The notes under the pieces were generated by a model. It did not search any database and was not told where the DNA came from. It saw only the letters and a program-made list of their open reading frames with translations. DNA of 64,000 bases from Paenibacillus castaneae (lineage in GTDB: Bacteria; Bacillota; Bacilli; Paenibacillales; Paenibacillaceae), in assembly GCF_002884445.1 (NCBI RefSeq), contig NZ_KZ614144.1:785272-849271 (forward strand), read 5' to 3'. Below are positions 17,169-25,584 of this stretch, in pieces (positions within the stretch are counted from its first letter, which is position 1; each line of letters begins with the position of its first letter). The translations under genes were made by a program, and so were the position numbers.

Positions 17169-18203
17169 TTGGAAAAGAAAACAAAACGTAATAAGTATGC
17201 AACGCTAAATGATGTTGCAAAGCTAGCTGACACCTCTATTGCTACGGTTTCGTACATCCTTAACGGCTCAACTAAACGTTATGTAACTGCAGAGCTAAGA
17301 GAGCGAGTACTAGAGGCGGTTAAAGAACTGAACTATATGAAAAGTGCAGTGGCTAGCAGTTTAAAGGGCAAGGACAGGGGGATACTTGCCGTACTTGTAC
17401 CGCAGTTTGATAACCCGTTTTTTACTAAAATCATCGTGGCAATAGAAGAAGTGGTTCATCGCTATGGCTATTTTATTTCAATCAGCACAACGGTAGATGA
17501 TATCGGCAAGGAAAAAGAAATCATCGATAAAATGATTGGTCAAAGGGTTGATGGGTTTATTATAAGCCCGACGATTCAAGGGACAGAAAATACGGACCAT
17601 TTGCGTCGATTGGGTATTCCCTATGTCATTACTGAAAGACCGCTATCTGGTATCGCTCAGTATGATTTCGTAGGCTGCGACAACTGGGGTTGCGGCTACA
17701 CAGCGACCAAGCATTTAATCGAGAATGGTCACAAAAAAATAGGCTTTATAGGTTGGAACACTTTGACTAACGTTGGTGAACGGGAAAATGGTTACTATGC
17801 TGCAATGGAAGAGTGCGGACTTCAAGTAAAAAAAGATTGGATTGAGCTAGGCAGTCTAGACACAGTATCAGGCTATCAAATGATGCAGCACATGCTGAAA
17901 ACGGATGTAAGCGCAATCGTGCTGGGTAGTCATATCTTGGCCGAAGGCGGTATCCAACTGCTGCGTGAAGAGAACATAAGTATTCCAAATGATATTTCGA
18001 CAGTTATTATTGGTACACCAAATTGGACTCGATTAAGCGTTCCTACATTCACTTGCGTCCATCAATTGGAGCACAAGATTGGTACCATGGCTGCGGAAAT
18101 ATTAATGAAAAACATTTTGAACACGGAAGAAGATTTATCGTGGCATCATGAGAAGCTGGCTTGTGAACTTATCATTGGCGAGTCAGTAAAAAAAATGAAT
18201 TAA
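17169..18203 (+). CDS. LacI-family transcriptional regulator
   Basis: A 344-residue repressor. The N-terminal LacI helix-turn-helix and hinge (about 10-60) read ATLNDVAKLADTSIATVSYILNG; the rest is a periplasmic-binding-protein-like effector domain with GILAVLVPQFDNPFF, VDGFIISP and the CVHQ segment near the dimer interface. The start is TTG 17169, set by AAGGAGGG 7 nt upstream; there is no suitable ATG. The gene is first in an apparent operon with the TctCBA transporter (15 nt to tctC) and the first oxidoreductase. Three operator-like palindromes lie in its own leader, others before the SLH gene and before the second oxidoreductase, so it probably represses the entire 13.2-23.7 kb locus. The inducer is unknown. 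Confidence 0.9.
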   Translation: MEKKTKRNKYATLNDVAKLADTSIATVSYILNGSTKRYVTAELRERVLEAVKELNYMKSAVASSLKGKDRGILAVLVPQFDNPFFTKIIVAIEEVVHRYGYFISISTTVDDIGKEKEIIDKMIGQRVDGFIISPTIQGTENTDHLRRLGIPYVITERPLSGIAQYDFVGCDNWGCGYTATKHLIENGHKKIGFIGWNTLTNVGERENGYYAAMEECGLQVKKDWIELGSLDTVSGYQMMQHMLKTDVSAIVLGSHILAEGGIQLLREENISIPNDISTVIIGTPNWTRLSVPTFTCVHQLEHKIGTMAAEILMKNILNTEEDLSWHHEKLACELIIGESVKKMN

Positions 18204-18218
18204 CAGGAGGCTTTTTAA

Positions 18219-19265
18219 ATGAAAAATCAGAAGGCAGTTGTAGGCGGTATAGCCATAGTTCTAGTTGTAATATTAGCAATTGCATGGCCTAGCATTTCGG
18301 GAATGTTTGAATCCAAAGATACTAGCTGGCCGAAAAAAGATATTACCGTTGTTGTTCCTTTTAATCCTGGCGGCGGTACGGATTTGACTTCTAGAGCAGT
18401 AGCGGATGAAATGTCCAAATCACTAGGCAAAAACATTTCAGTTGTTAATACACCGGGCGCGAGCGGTTCGGTAGGAACCATTAGTGTTGCAAACTCTCCT
18501 CATGACGGCTATAACATTTTGGCAAACGGTTTCATGTCCTTCGTAAGCTACCCTGTAATGGGCTATACAGAAACGACTCACCGCGACTGGCATATTTGGA
18601 TCGCTACATTTGCTCCGAACGTTATTGCAACACAACCAGATTCAGCATTTAAAGATATTAATGAACTAATTAAAGGCCTTAAGAGCAATCCAGGCTCAGT
18701 AACCTTTGGTACAGCTGGCATCGGTACTGGTGGACATATTGCAAGTGAAGTATTGAAATCATCTTTGGGTATTGATTACAAACACGTTCCATACCAAGGC
18801 GGCAACCCTGCAATCGTGGCAGCACTGTCTGGTGAAGTTAACGTAGTTCCTCAGCTTTCTATGGAAATGGTTGATATGCTTCGCAGCGGCAAACTGAAAG
18901 GTCTAGCAGCATTGACAGACAAAACGCTTGAAATTGAAGGCGCAGACCCAATTCCATCGATTACAGAAGCATTCCCTGAGCTTAAAAATATCGTACCGCT
19001 AGGTGAAGCATTCGGTTTTGCAGTGCCTAATGATACACCGGAAAATGTTGTTCAAAAAATTGATGAGGCATTCAAAAAAGCAATGGAAAGCGACAGTGTG
19101 AAAAAGCTTGCTACTGAAAAAGGCGTACAATTGCTAGGCTATAGCGGCGCTCAAGCGCAAGAATATGTAGAAAAGCTAGCATCTGTTGTGGACTGGGCGT
19201 TGTTTGACGGCGGCGTTGCAAAAATTTCTCCAGAAAAATTCAATATCGAAAGACCTGGGAAATAA
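18219..19265 (+). CDS. tctC: Tripartite tricarboxylate transporter solute-binding protein (TctC/Bug type)
   Basis: A 348-residue extracytoplasmic binding protein. Family features include the PFNPGGGTDLTSRAVAD loop, the conserved G-A-S-G-S-V-G-T and P-H-D-G-Y segments, and VPYQGGNPAIVAALSGEV. The N-terminus has one hydrophobic helix (about 8-30) with no lipobox cysteine, so in this Gram-positive cell the protein would be held by an uncleaved anchor or released by signal peptidase. AGGAGG precedes ATG 18219. It would capture a carboxylate for the TctAB permease encoded just downstream. Bug-family proteins bind many organic acids, so citrate should not be assumed. Confidence 0.88.
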   Translation: MKNQKAVVGGIAIVLVVILAIAWPSISGMFESKDTSWPKKDITVVVPFNPGGGTDLTSRAVADEMSKSLGKNISVVNTPGASGSVGTISVANSPHDGYNILANGFMSFVSYPVMGYTETTHRDWHIWIATFAPNVIATQPDSAFKDINELIKGLKSNPGSVTFGTAGIGTGGHIASEVLKSSLGIDYKHVPYQGGNPAIVAALSGEVNVVPQLSMEMVDMLRSGKLKGLAALTDKTLEIEGADPIPSITEAFPELKNIVPLGEAFGFAVPNDTPENVVQKIDEAFKKAMESDSVKKLATEKGVQLLGYSGAQAQEYVEKLASVVDWALFDGGVAKISPEKFNIERPGK

Positions 19266-19292
19266 TTATTTAAGAAATAAGGTGAAAAGCAG

Positions 19293-19799
19293 ATGGAAAA
19301 ACAAATAGCGACGACGACGGAAGATCAGCCAAAGCACTTTGATTTTATCTCATCGATATGTCTTTCTCTAATAGCATTGTACATTGTATTTGGAAGCATA
19401 AAGATTTCGAAGGAAGTTGGAGGCCCGTTCTATTCTTCACCAGGCCTTTTGCCACTCTTTCTTGGCTGTATGCTCTTGTTATGCTCAGTGCTCTTGTTTG
19501 CAAGAAGTCTTAAGAAGACGGGGATATCTGGCAATATAAGCACATTAAAAGCATGGTTTGCTGAAGTAAGCAAGTCCAAAGATGTAATGAATATGCTGAT
19601 CGGAATCGTTATTCTTGGTATTTTTACCTTCGTCCTGATGCCGACCTTTCCGTTTCTCATTTCATCCTTTATCTTTATGGTGTTTTTAATGAAGGTGCTT
19701 GATGCAGGCTCATATTTGAAAGTTATTATTATTTCCGCCTGTGTAAGCGCTACCGTATATACTTTGTTCCAAATTATTTTTAAAGTACCTTTACCTTAA
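19293..19799 (+). CDS. tctB: Tripartite tricarboxylate transporter small membrane subunit TctB
   Basis: A 168-residue protein with four hydrophobic segments (about 15-35, 48-68, 98-125, 140-160), the size and topology of TctB. The segment GGPFYSSPGLLPLFLG after the first helix is typical of the family, where a glycine/proline-rich entry precedes helix 2. It lies 27 nt after tctC and 18 nt before tctA. TctB associates with TctA in the membrane; its exact job in transport is poorly defined. Sequence conservation in this family is low, so the call leans on topology and gene order. Confidence 0.82.
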   Translation: MEKQIATTTEDQPKHFDFISSICLSLIALYIVFGSIKISKEVGGPFYSSPGLLPLFLGCMLLLCSVLLFARSLKKTGISGNISTLKAWFAEVSKSKDVMNMLIGIVILGIFTFVLMPTFPFLISSFIFMVFLMKVLDAGSYLKVIIISACVSATVYTLFQIIFKVPLP

Positions 19800-19817
19800 G
19801 GAAAGAAGAGGAAAACA

Positions 19818-21329
19818 ATGGCCATACAATACATTCTTGATACCTTTACTCAGCTGTTGTCGCCGATTAATCTGCTAACATTGGTATTGTCCGTGTTTTT
19901 TGGATTATTGGTTGGCGTCCTGCCAGGGCTAACTTCAACGATGGCTGTAGCTCTCCTGACCGGTTTAACTTATGGAATTGCTCCAGAAACGGCAATCTTA
20001 TCATTGATCGGGGTATATGTAGGTGCAATATCGGGAGGCGTCCAGACCGCTATTTTGTTGAATATTCCAGGTACTCCAGCTGCAGCTGCTACAGCACTTG
20101 ACGGTTATAAAATTGGCCAACGAGGAGAAGCCGGTCTAGGCATATTTCTAGGAAATGCTTCAGCTTTTCTAGGAACTATATTCGGAGCAATCGCTGTATT
20201 ACTGCTTACACCATTACTATCTGTATTATCATTGAAATTTGGATCATGGGAATTTTTCTTGCTTGCTCTATTTGGTGTAATTATGTGCGGCAGCTTAGCT
20301 TCCGGGGGTGATACGCTAAAGGGCTGGATTTCAGGAATTTTGGGATTGTTTGTCGCTCAAATCGGTCTGGATGCTTTGAATTCCTATCCAAGATTCTCAT
20401 ATGGAAATGTTGATTTAATGGCTGGTTTGCCGTTAATTCCTATCATGATCGGTTTGTTCGGTTTTCCTGAGATTGTAAATTCATTTAAAAATGAAAAAGT
20501 CAAAGCGATTAAGGAAGAGATGACCTACCGTGTACGGAAAGGGATTTCCATTCTAATTTCCAAATTTGCTACAGTTATTCGTTCAGGCTTTATGGGCGTT
20601 GGCGTAGGAGTTATTCCAGGTGTCGGTGAAGATGTAGCTGGCTGGCTATCTTACTGGGCAGCAAGAGTGAGCAGCAAAAACAAGGAAGAGTTTGGAAAAG
20701 GTGCTTATGAAGGTGTTATCGCTGCTGAAACGGGTGTAAATGCTACAATCGGAGGAAATATTATTCCGGTTCTTACGCTTGCTGTTCCAGGGAGTACATC
20801 CTCTGCTGTTTTGCTAGCGGCGCTTTGGCTCCATGGCTATAGACCAGGACCGCTTCTGATGACTGAAACACCAGGTTTTATTTACACCATTAGTATTTAT
20901 CTTGTTGTAAGTGCATTTGTGATGCTTATTCTAGGTTTAATTATTTCAAGATATACGGTAAAGCTGCTCCAAATTGATAAACGAATTTTAATGCCGATCA
21001 TATTTGTTATTTGTGCGGTAGGTTCTTTTGTAATTGATAATAAGTTTTTCAGTGTGTACATTATGTTTATTTTTGGAATCATTGGACTTTTATTATCTAA
21101 AACCAAATTTCCAGCTGCACCGTTCTTGCTTGGTGTCGTGCTTGGACCAATGGCGGATTCCAATCTAAGACGCTCCTTAGTTCTTTCTGATGGAAGTCTT
21201 GCACCGTTGTTCACTAGACCCATTTGTTTAGTGTTTGTGATTATAATTGCGATTATGATTTTGGCGCAATTCAAAGTATTCAGTAAGCTGCAGGCAGTTC
21301 TTTTCAAGAAGAAGGCTAATGAGTCTTAG
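19818..21329 (+). CDS. tctA: Tripartite tricarboxylate transporter large membrane subunit TctA
   Basis: A 503-residue permease with about 12 hydrophobic helices. It shows the internal duplication characteristic of TctA: a first conserved loop GVLPGLTSTMAVAL (about 32-45) followed by ILLNIPGTPAAAATALDGY, and a second copy later in the protein, VGVIPGVGEDVAGWLSYW with LTLAVPGSTSSAVLLAAL. Such duplicated P-G loops form the substrate pathway. It would work with the TctC protein in cation-driven uptake. Preceded by AAAGAAGAGG. No terminator follows, so the downstream oxidoreductase gene (77 nt away) probably belongs to the same transcript. Confidence 0.9.
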   Translation: MAIQYILDTFTQLLSPINLLTLVLSVFFGLLVGVLPGLTSTMAVALLTGLTYGIAPETAILSLIGVYVGAISGGVQTAILLNIPGTPAAAATALDGYKIGQRGEAGLGIFLGNASAFLGTIFGAIAVLLLTPLLSVLSLKFGSWEFFLLALFGVIMCGSLASGGDTLKGWISGILGLFVAQIGLDALNSYPRFSYGNVDLMAGLPLIPIMIGLFGFPEIVNSFKNEKVKAIKEEMTYRVRKGISILISKFATVIRSGFMGVGVGVIPGVGEDVAGWLSYWAARVSSKNKEEFGKGAYEGVIAAETGVNATIGGNIIPVLTLAVPGSTSSAVLLAALWLHGYRPGPLLMTETPGFIYTISIYLVVSAFVMLILGLIISRYTVKLLQIDKRILMPIIFVICAVGSFVIDNKFFSVYIMFIFGIIGLLLSKTKFPAAPFLLGVVLGPMADSNLRRSLVLSDGSLAPLFTRPICLVFVIIIAIMILAQFKVFSKLQAVLFKKKANES

Positions 21330-21406
21330 ACGTACCTAAAGATAAGATAGAAAGACTAACTTGGGTTGACCGTATTGTAGAGCATACATCAGGGAGTGGA
21401 GAGATA

Positions 21407-22480
21407 TTGAGCAATAAAAAATATGGCTTTGCGATTATTGGAGGAGGAGTTATTGGCCAGACGCATGCTGATCGCTTGCTCAGTGTTGAAAAAGGGAAGC
21501 TAGCCGTCATTTGTGATAGGACTGAAGCGAAGGCTAAAAGTATCGCAGAGAAATATGAGAGCGATTGGTCAACTGATTATGACGCTGTATTAGCCCGGGA
21601 GGATGTAGATATTGTTAATATCTGTTTGCCAAGCGGGATGCATGCCCAATATGCTATCGCAGCTGCAAAAGCAGGCAAGCATGTCATCACAGAAAAACCA
21701 ATTGATATTTCAGCTGAAAATGCGCTGGCTATGATTAACGCATGTCGTGAGGCTGGAGTAAAGCTGGGAGTTATTTCTCAGCATCGCCTGCAGGATTCAA
21801 CACAACAGGTGAAAAAAGACATAGAGAGCGGCAAGCTGGGTAAATTGATTATTGGAACCGGTGCTATTAATTGGTACCGCTCTCAGGATTATTACGATAG
21901 CGGATCTTGGAGAGGCACTTGGGCATTTGATGGTGGCGGAGCTTTAATGAATCAGGGAGTACATACAGTAGATGTGCTGCAATATTTGATGGGGCCTGTG
22001 GAAAGTGTTCATGCCCATTGCGAGACTTTAGGCCATGATCGCATAGAGGTAGAGGATGCTGCCGTGGCAACCCTGCGCTTTAAAAATGGTGCTATCGGGA
22101 CCATCGTCGCTACTACCTGCGCATATCCAGGACTGTCAACGAGAGTTGAAATTTTTGGGCAGGACGGAAGTGCAGTCATTGAAAGTGATACCTTGGTTTA
22201 TAGAAAGATTAAAGCAGAAGAAGAGAATGAGCAATCTACTGCTATAGCAATCAAGCATCCGACGGTGTCTACTGCTGCAGATCCGACAGCGATTGAGGCG
22301 GAAGGTCATATTAAACAAATGAATGATATGATTGAAGCAATCGAACATAATAGAGAACCGATTATTAACGGTGAAGAAGGTTATAAGCCTTTGGAAATTA
22401 TTCTTGCTATTTATGAATCAGCACGTACGGGTAAGACGATCACTTTAGGTAATAAATCTTGTTTTTCGACCAGTAGGTAA
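21407..22480 (+). CDS. Gfo/Idh/MocA-family NAD(P)-dependent oxidoreductase
   Basis: A 357-residue oxidoreductase with an N-terminal Rossmann fold (GGGVIG at 12-17) and the family's catalytic Lys97 in E96-K-P98; the C-terminal domain contains GGALMNQGVHTVDVLQYL, where His and Asp sit as in inositol and glucose-fructose enzymes. It would oxidise or reduce a sugar, polyol or sugar acid in the cytoplasm. The start is TTG 21407 behind GGGAGTGGAG. The last codons are unusual: the stop TAA at 22478-22480 lies inside an operator-like palindrome. It is placed after tctA, implying that it acts on the imported substrate or its derivative. Substrate not determined. Confidence 0.85.
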   Translation: MSNKKYGFAIIGGGVIGQTHADRLLSVEKGKLAVICDRTEAKAKSIAEKYESDWSTDYDAVLAREDVDIVNICLPSGMHAQYAIAAAKAGKHVITEKPIDISAENALAMINACREAGVKLGVISQHRLQDSTQQVKKDIESGKLGKLIIGTGAINWYRSQDYYDSGSWRGTWAFDGGGALMNQGVHTVDVLQYLMGPVESVHAHCETLGHDRIEVEDAAVATLRFKNGAIGTIVATTCAYPGLSTRVEIFGQDGSAVIESDTLVYRKIKAEEENEQSTAIAIKHPTVSTAADPTAIEAEGHIKQMNDMIEAIEHNREPIINGEEGYKPLEIILAIYESARTGKTITLGNKSCFSTSR

Positions 22481-22490
22481 ACGTTTCCCT
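22477..22490. promoter_or_regulatory. Operator-like site overlapping a stop codon
   Basis: GTAAACGTTTCCCT, identical to the two sites before the LacI gene, begins one base before the TAA stop of the first oxidoreductase. It lies 131 nt upstream of the second oxidoreductase start and could block read-through or a local promoter. Confidence 0.65.
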
Positions 22491-22505
22491 ATTTAGATGT
22501 ATTCT

Positions 22506-22557
22506 AATAATAAGAGTCTTTTAAGTATAAGTTCCTACTTATAAGACTCTTATTATT
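22506..22557 (+). terminator. Long 22-bp-stem hairpin between the oxidoreductase genes
   Basis: Fifteen bases at 22506-22520 pair perfectly with 22543-22557, and seven more inner pairs form with one mismatch, leaving an 8-nt loop. The stem is AT-rich and ends in TATTATTTTG. It could terminate the tct operon or act as an attenuator before the second oxidoreductase. Confidence 0.7.
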
Positions 22558-22620
22558 TTGAAGAAACTGCGCATTCTTTTGAATGCAAACGAGAAAAGGT
22601 TTATCTTGGGAGGATTAGAA

Positions 22621-23697
22621 ATGGTTCAAAAAAATGATGGAATGAATTACGCTCCGCAAGGGAAACCGCGGCCTGTTGTCAAGCAAGGCGAATTTGTTTT
22701 TGCGGCAATAGCGCTTGATCATGGCCATATTTATGGTCAATGCAATGGTTTACTGGAGGCTGGTGGGTCATTGAAGTGGGTGTACGATCCCGACCCTTTG
22801 AAAGTAAAGCAGTTTTGCGAAGCTTACCCAGAAGTTCGCGTTGCTAGCTCGGAACAAGAAATTTTACAAGACCCTGAGGTTCATCTCATTGCTGCCGCAG
22901 CTGTGCCGTCGGAAAGAGGGCCATTAGGCGTGAAAGTGATGCAGCATGGCAAGGACTATTTTACGGATAAGACACCGTTTACTACACTTGAGCAGCTTCA
23001 AGCGGCAAAGCAGGTTGCTGAGGCAACAAGAAAAAAATATATGGTTTACTTTAGCGAGCGGCTGCATGTTGAAAGTGCTGTATTTGCTGGACAGCTTATT
23101 CAGGACGGGGCAATAGGACGAGTAGTACAAGTGCAGGGTCTTGGACCACATAGACTTAATGCGGCTGCAAGACCGAGTTGGTTTTTTGAGAAGAATAAGT
23201 ATGGTGGAATCTTATGTGATATAGGCAGTCACCAAATTGAACAGTATTTGTATTTTGCCGGTTGTAATGATGCCGTTGTACAAAGCAGCCGCGTTGCCAA
23301 TTATAATTCTAAACAGTTTGCTGAACTGGAGGACTTTGGCGATGCAACTCTTGTTGGTGACAATGGCGCAACAAATTATTTCCGGGTCGACTGGTTAACT
23401 CCTGCTGGACTTGGTTCATGGGGCGATGGTCGCCTGCTAATTCTCGGAACAAAAGGATATATAGAGCTGCGAAAGTATATTGATATTGCCCGTGATAAAA
23501 AGGGTGATCAACTCTATTTGGTGAACGATGAGGGCGAGCGCCATATGGAACTGGGCGGTAAGGTTGGGTTTCCATTCTTCGGTGAGCTTATACTGGATTG
23601 CTTGAATCGTACAGAAATGGCGATGACTCAGCAGCATGCTTTCAAAGCTGCTGAACTTTGCTTGCTGGCACAGAAGCAGGCTGTACGTATTGAGTAA
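22621..23697 (+). CDS. Second Gfo/Idh/MocA-family oxidoreductase
   Basis: A 358-residue protein. ATG 22621 was chosen because GGGAGG lies 8 nt upstream; an open frame extends upstream to a TTG at 22558, inside the preceding hairpin. The nucleotide-binding part is atypical: instead of GxGxxG it begins with FAAIALDHGHIYGQ, and the catalytic motif reads DKTPF (Lys117) rather than EKP. The C-terminal domain has GGILCDIGSHQIEQYLYF, where His occupies the usual catalytic place. It is a distant paralogue of the first oxidoreductase, separated from it by an operator-like site and a large hairpin, so it may be expressed separately under the same regulator. Substrate unknown. Confidence 0.8.
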   Translation: MVQKNDGMNYAPQGKPRPVVKQGEFVFAAIALDHGHIYGQCNGLLEAGGSLKWVYDPDPLKVKQFCEAYPEVRVASSEQEILQDPEVHLIAAAAVPSERGPLGVKVMQHGKDYFTDKTPFTTLEQLQAAKQVAEATRKKYMVYFSERLHVESAVFAGQLIQDGAIGRVVQVQGLGPHRLNAAARPSWFFEKNKYGGILCDIGSHQIEQYLYFAGCNDAVVQSSRVANYNSKQFAELEDFGDATLVGDNGATNYFRVDWLTPAGLGSWGDGRLLILGTKGYIELRKYIDIARDKKGDQLYLVNDEGERHMELGGKVGFPFFGELILDCLNRTEMAMTQQHAFKAAELCLLAQKQAVRIE

Positions 23698-23750
23698 GTA
23701 TCACATGGCCTAAATGAAACATGGAATTCTACAAACACATATGGCTAGGA

Positions 23751-23781
23751 GGAAGTCCACCAGCAACAATTGGGGGCTTCC
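23751..23781. terminator. Weak hairpin between convergent genes
   Basis: GGAAGTCCAC and the facing TGGGGGCTTCC can form an imperfect stem of 8-9 pairs between the convergent oxidoreductase and HAD genes. No clear T tract follows. Confidence 0.3.
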
Positions 23782-23820
23782 CCGATCATTGTAAGGCCGG
23801 ATCCACTTGTTGATTAGGGC

Positions 23821-24657
23821 CTAATTAATGAATTGCTCCAAATAAGCTGCTACTCCATTATTATCGTTGCTCTCTACCACCAGCGTTGACATTTCTATTA
23901 TGGTTGGATGGGCGTTGGATACTGCGATTCTCGTTCCTGCTTCTTCAAACAAACCTACATCGTTTAAATGATCACCAAACACAGTTAGTTCATGAGGCTT
24001 GCACTGCATAAGCTTAGACCATTTGCGAAGACCTTCTCTTTTATTTGCTTCCTTATGGCTGAATTCTAAAAAATAATGATTTTTAATATAGGAGTCCTTC
24101 ATGAAATGAGTATGAATTTCATTTCCGAATTTGTGCTGAACCTCAGTCATTAACGGCTCAAGCTCTTCGAATAATCCGATGTATGCAATGATTAGCGTTC
24201 TGAACGTGTCAATGCATTCCAACTGCTGTAATTGCCCGAACCGGGGATCATTAGGACGGCTTCGGTAAAATTGCAAATCTCCCTCACGGACCAGTTCTTC
24301 GTGCAGCACACGCTCCTTATCCTCCTCATCAAGTGCAAACAGAAAGGGGAGCAATTTATGCTCTCTCCCTAGGTGGATAATTTCATTCGATGTATCGCTA
24401 TCCAACCAGCAGCCATCAATCACTTTCTGAGTAATGGGATCTAATATAACAGCGCCATTATACAAAATAATAGGGTATTTCCATGGAATAACTGAAACGA
24501 TATTATTGGAGCTTATATAGCTTCTGGCTGTTGCATAGCTGATCATGATGCCTTTGCTTAGAGCATCAGTAATAATAGAAATCGTATAATCCGATAGGGT
24601 AGCATCTGATCTAAGCAGCGTTCCATCGAGATCAGTAAGAAAATGTTTATTTGTCAT
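23821..24657 (-). CDS. Cof-type HAD-superfamily phosphatase
   Basis: A 278-residue haloacid-dehalogenase-like hydrolase with a C2-type cap. Motif I is FLTDLDGTLLRSD at the very N-terminus, motif II lies in ISYATARS, and motif IV is TVFGDHLNDVGLFEEAG near residue 230. I chose ATG 24657 because GGAGG lies 8 nt upstream; the open frame extends 26 residues further without one. Cof-type enzymes dephosphorylate sugar phosphates, flavin precursors or similar; nothing nearby specifies the substrate. It is monocistronic, convergent with the oxidoreductase gene. Confidence 0.88.
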   Translation of the reverse strand: MTNKHFLTDLDGTLLRSDATLSDYTISIITDALSKGIMISYATARSYISSNNIVSVIPWKYPIILYNGAVILDPITQKVIDGCWLDSDTSNEIIHLGREHKLLPFLFALDEEDKERVLHEELVREGDLQFYRSRPNDPRFGQLQQLECIDTFRTLIIAYIGLFEELEPLMTEVQHKFGNEIHTHFMKDSYIKNHYFLEFSHKEANKREGLRKWSKLMQCKPHELTVFGDHLNDVGLFEEAGTRIAVSNAHPTIIEMSTLVVESNDNNGVAAYLEQFIN

Positions 24658-24810
24658 AGCGTTCGCCTCCAAATACTTCACGTTTTCTCGACTTATACTC
24701 ATCCGCAATAATGAAATACACACAAAATATAGCATATATCGATTAGCTGTAAAAGATAGATAGACAATTCGATCGGATGCCTACATGACAGCAGTTGGCA
24801 TTTCATAATA

Positions 24811-24849
24811 AAAGGGACGCAGTCACTTGGCGTGATCTGCATCCCTTTG
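24811..24849. terminator. Terminator after the RDD gene
   Basis: AAAGGGACGCAGTCAC pairs with GTGATCTGCATCCCTTT with one bulge and one mismatch. Reading on the minus strand it follows the RDD-gene stop by about 6 nt and ends in a T-rich tract. Confidence 0.7.
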
Positions 24850-24855
24850 TTGTGC

Positions 24856-25248
24856 TCAATCGAAGACGACTTCAGTTCCGGCAATAAAGTCGTGAAGAGA
24901 ACGTTTATCTTCTCTAACCGCCACCATAATGCCGCTTACAATGACTCCGATACCTAAAGTCAGACCGTATACGATGGAAGCTACTACATTACGCATAATC
25001 ATCGTTCCAAGACCGGGTGAAGTCCCGTCTGTTTTGCTTATTCGAATACCGCATATTCGTTTTCCAATCGTATGGCCATTCCATATAACGGGCAATAACA
25101 ATGAATATAAGAAGGATATGATATTAGTGAAATATTCTTTCCCGTCTCCGCCGCCAGTAATAATGAAAGCGATGATGCCTAATGGAATGCCAACAATAAT
25201 ACCGTCCAACAATGTAGCACCGAGCCGTATCCAAAATCCAGCCTGCAT
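24856..25248 (-). CDS. RDD-family membrane protein
   Basis: A 130-residue protein with about three hydrophobic segments (around 10-32, 42-58, 85-110). The RDD signature is present: an early R-L-G-x-x-x-x-D (RLGATLLDG), GHTIGKRICGIRI in the middle, and a conserved D/H region (RSLHDFIAGT) at the end. RDD proteins are small membrane proteins; some act as sodium or potassium/proton antiporters, most are uncharacterised. ATG 25248 has a TTAGGAGGAATTAG ribosome binding site. It is monocistronic, with its own terminator. Confidence 0.85.
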   Translation of the reverse strand: MQAGFWIRLGATLLDGIIVGIPLGIIAFIITGGGDGKEYFTNIISFLYSLLLPVIWNGHTIGKRICGIRISKTDGTSPGLGTMIMRNVVASIVYGLTLGIGVIVSGIMVAVREDKRSLHDFIAGTEVVFD

Positions 25249-25584
25249 TCTAATTCCTCCTAAGTTTCAGTATTTTGTCATAAAGAAATCAAATTTACCT
25301 AGCTAAATACGGTTTAGTTTATGGGCTTGCAGCCCTGTAAAGACCTTGGAATAGGTATTTGGGTAAGGATTGATTTCGAAATATACTGTTGTATACTTCA
25401 AGTAGAGTTCGAATCGTTAGAGGAGGGATGTACACTTTTCTCATCTATCATTTCTGAATCTAATAATTGACAGGATATGAAGTAAAAAGTTTAATAAAAT
25501 TCAAGAACAAGCGTGATACTGGGAACGAAAACAGTTAAAATAGAAGAGACGGCAATAATGGTACTCCAATAATGTAAGGAATCG
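25249..25584. promoter_or_regulatory. Intergenic region upstream of murI
   Basis: Between the divergent RDD and murI genes. It holds the promoter TTGACA-17 bp-TTTAAT at 25467-25495, about 90 nt before murI, and a second possible one, TTGATT-16 bp-TATACT at 25370-25397. I see no gene and no repeat here. Confidence 0.5.
25467..25495 (+). promoter_or_regulatory. Sigma-A promoter for murI
   Basis: A perfect -35 TTGACA (25467-25472), a 17-bp spacer and TTTAAT (25490-25495). The transcript would start about 80 nt before the glutamate racemase start. Confidence 0.65.

Noticed and set aside
20897..21307. A 136-codon minus-strand frame opposite tctA.
   Set aside because: It is the reverse image of hydrophobic tctA codons; no start signal or family resemblance.
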